From an uncultured Lachnospiraceae bacterium (GTDB taxonomy: Bacteria; Bacillota; Clostridia; Lachnospirales; Lachnospiraceae), in NCBI GenBank assembly GCA_902793335.1, contig CADBCZ010000001.1:1-64000 (forward strand): DNA of 64,000 bases, given 5' to 3'. This document shows positions 63,667-64,000 of the stretch, one piece after another (within the stretch, counting starts at the first letter, position 1; each line of letters starts with the position of its first letter). Both the position numbers and the translations under genes were made by a program. Below the pieces are notes generated by a model. It was not told the DNA's origin and searched no databases. It saw only the letters and a list, made by a program, of their open reading frames with translations.

Positions 63667-64000
63667 TTATTTAATGATCTGATTTTCCTTAACAAAGCTT
63701 TGATTAAGTATTATTCTGTCGTACCACGCAATACTGTACGGTACATTATCATTAACGATAGTATACTCATCATCTTCGTATTGTATTTCAATATATCTAA
63801 ATGTTGCAATTCCTTGATTAACACAAAAGACACCGTCTATTTTTTCAGTTTCAGAATTCGATACCGGAATAGTATTATTTGAATTGATATCGACTAAAAC
63901 ATCATTATCAGCAAAATCATTAGGATCAATATAACAGAACTTTTCATCCTTTTTAAATATATTGGCATGAACCTGTTTGATGGATACATCTCCTTTTTCG
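63667..64000 (-). CDS. C-terminal part of an HlyD-like protein (runs off the window)
   Basis: An open frame enters from the right edge and stops at 63667-63669, giving the last 110 residues. Readable parts are KGDVSIKQVHANIFKK, then GVFCVNQGIATFRYIEI and YSIAWYDRIILNQSF. This resembles the C-terminal beta barrel of the HlyD-family efflux adaptor-like proteins that precede yggS-sepF in Clostridia. The start and any membrane helix are outside the window. The gap to yggS is 18 bases, so they are co-transcribed. Confidence 0.65.
   Translation of the reverse strand, partial: EKGDVSIKQVHANIFKKDEKFCYIDPNDFADNDVLVDINSNNTIPVSNSETEKIDGVFCVNQGIATFRYIEIQYEDDEYTIVNDNVPYSIAWYDRIILNQSFVKENQIIK

Overview
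The window reads as a chromosome segment of a low-GC Clostridia bacterium, most likely a member of the Lachnospiraceae. The support is: AT-rich DNA with strong GGAGG ribosome sites, PolC as replicative polymerase, DivIVA and SepF, a divergent LexA/YneA pair, an L27 precursor next to its Prp protease, the TepA-FtsK pair, several TTG starts and an L21 leader. The species cannot be named from the sequence alone.

Layout. 0.2-10 kb (+): ClpP-like TepA, FtsK/SpoIIIE translocase, formate-THF ligase and FolD (one-carbon pathway), a lipoprotein with an LprI-like region, RimO and PgsA. 10-20 kb: an HTH repressor-like gene on the minus strand, a zinc-finger anti-sigma-like protein, PolA, CoaE, a large FtsA-like protein, a diguanylate cyclase and acetate kinase. 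20-33 kb (+): DUF177/L32, a bactofilin with a long acidic N-terminus, then pyrH-frr-uppS-cdsA-dxr-rseP-ispG-polC, a growth cluster covering nucleotide supply, ribosome recycling, undecaprenyl and isoprenoid synthesis, phospholipid precursors and replication. 33-42.4 kb: a YunG-like protein, a WYL regulator and a complete type II-A CRISPR-Cas locus: antisense tracrRNA, cas9, cas1, cas2, csn2, a leader with an ATTTGAG anchor, and 19 spacers between 20 repeats. 42.5-46.1 kb: Rpn/PD-(D/E)XK protein, AIM24-family protein, AEC transporter, SGNH hydrolase. 46.1-47.7 kb: a XerS-like tyrosine recombinase preceded in the window by two tandem dif-like sites. 47.8-52.9 kb: an atypical sortase, a SpaA-type adhesin, YneA and LexA with SOS boxes. 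53-64 kb (-): HD-GYP protein, the rsfS-yqeK-nadD-yhbY-obgE-rpmA-prp-rplU translation cluster, tRNA-Glu, an RluA-family pseudouridine synthase, lspA, divIVA, sepF, yggS and the end of an HlyD-like gene.

All but one gene left of about 44.3 kb point right, and all but lexA right of it point left. With a Xer-type recombinase and dif-like sites at the turning point, this suggests that the window spans the replication terminus. That is an inference. If it is right, FtsK, the recombinase and the dif-like sites would work together in chromosome dimer resolution, while LexA/YneA would couple DNA damage to division arrest.

The observations most worth a second look are the paired dif-like sites with a perfect dyad between them, the sortase/adhesin pair in which both the enzyme's arginine and the substrate's LPxTG motif seem altered, and the tracrRNA promoter lying across the cas9 ribosome binding site beside a WYL regulator.
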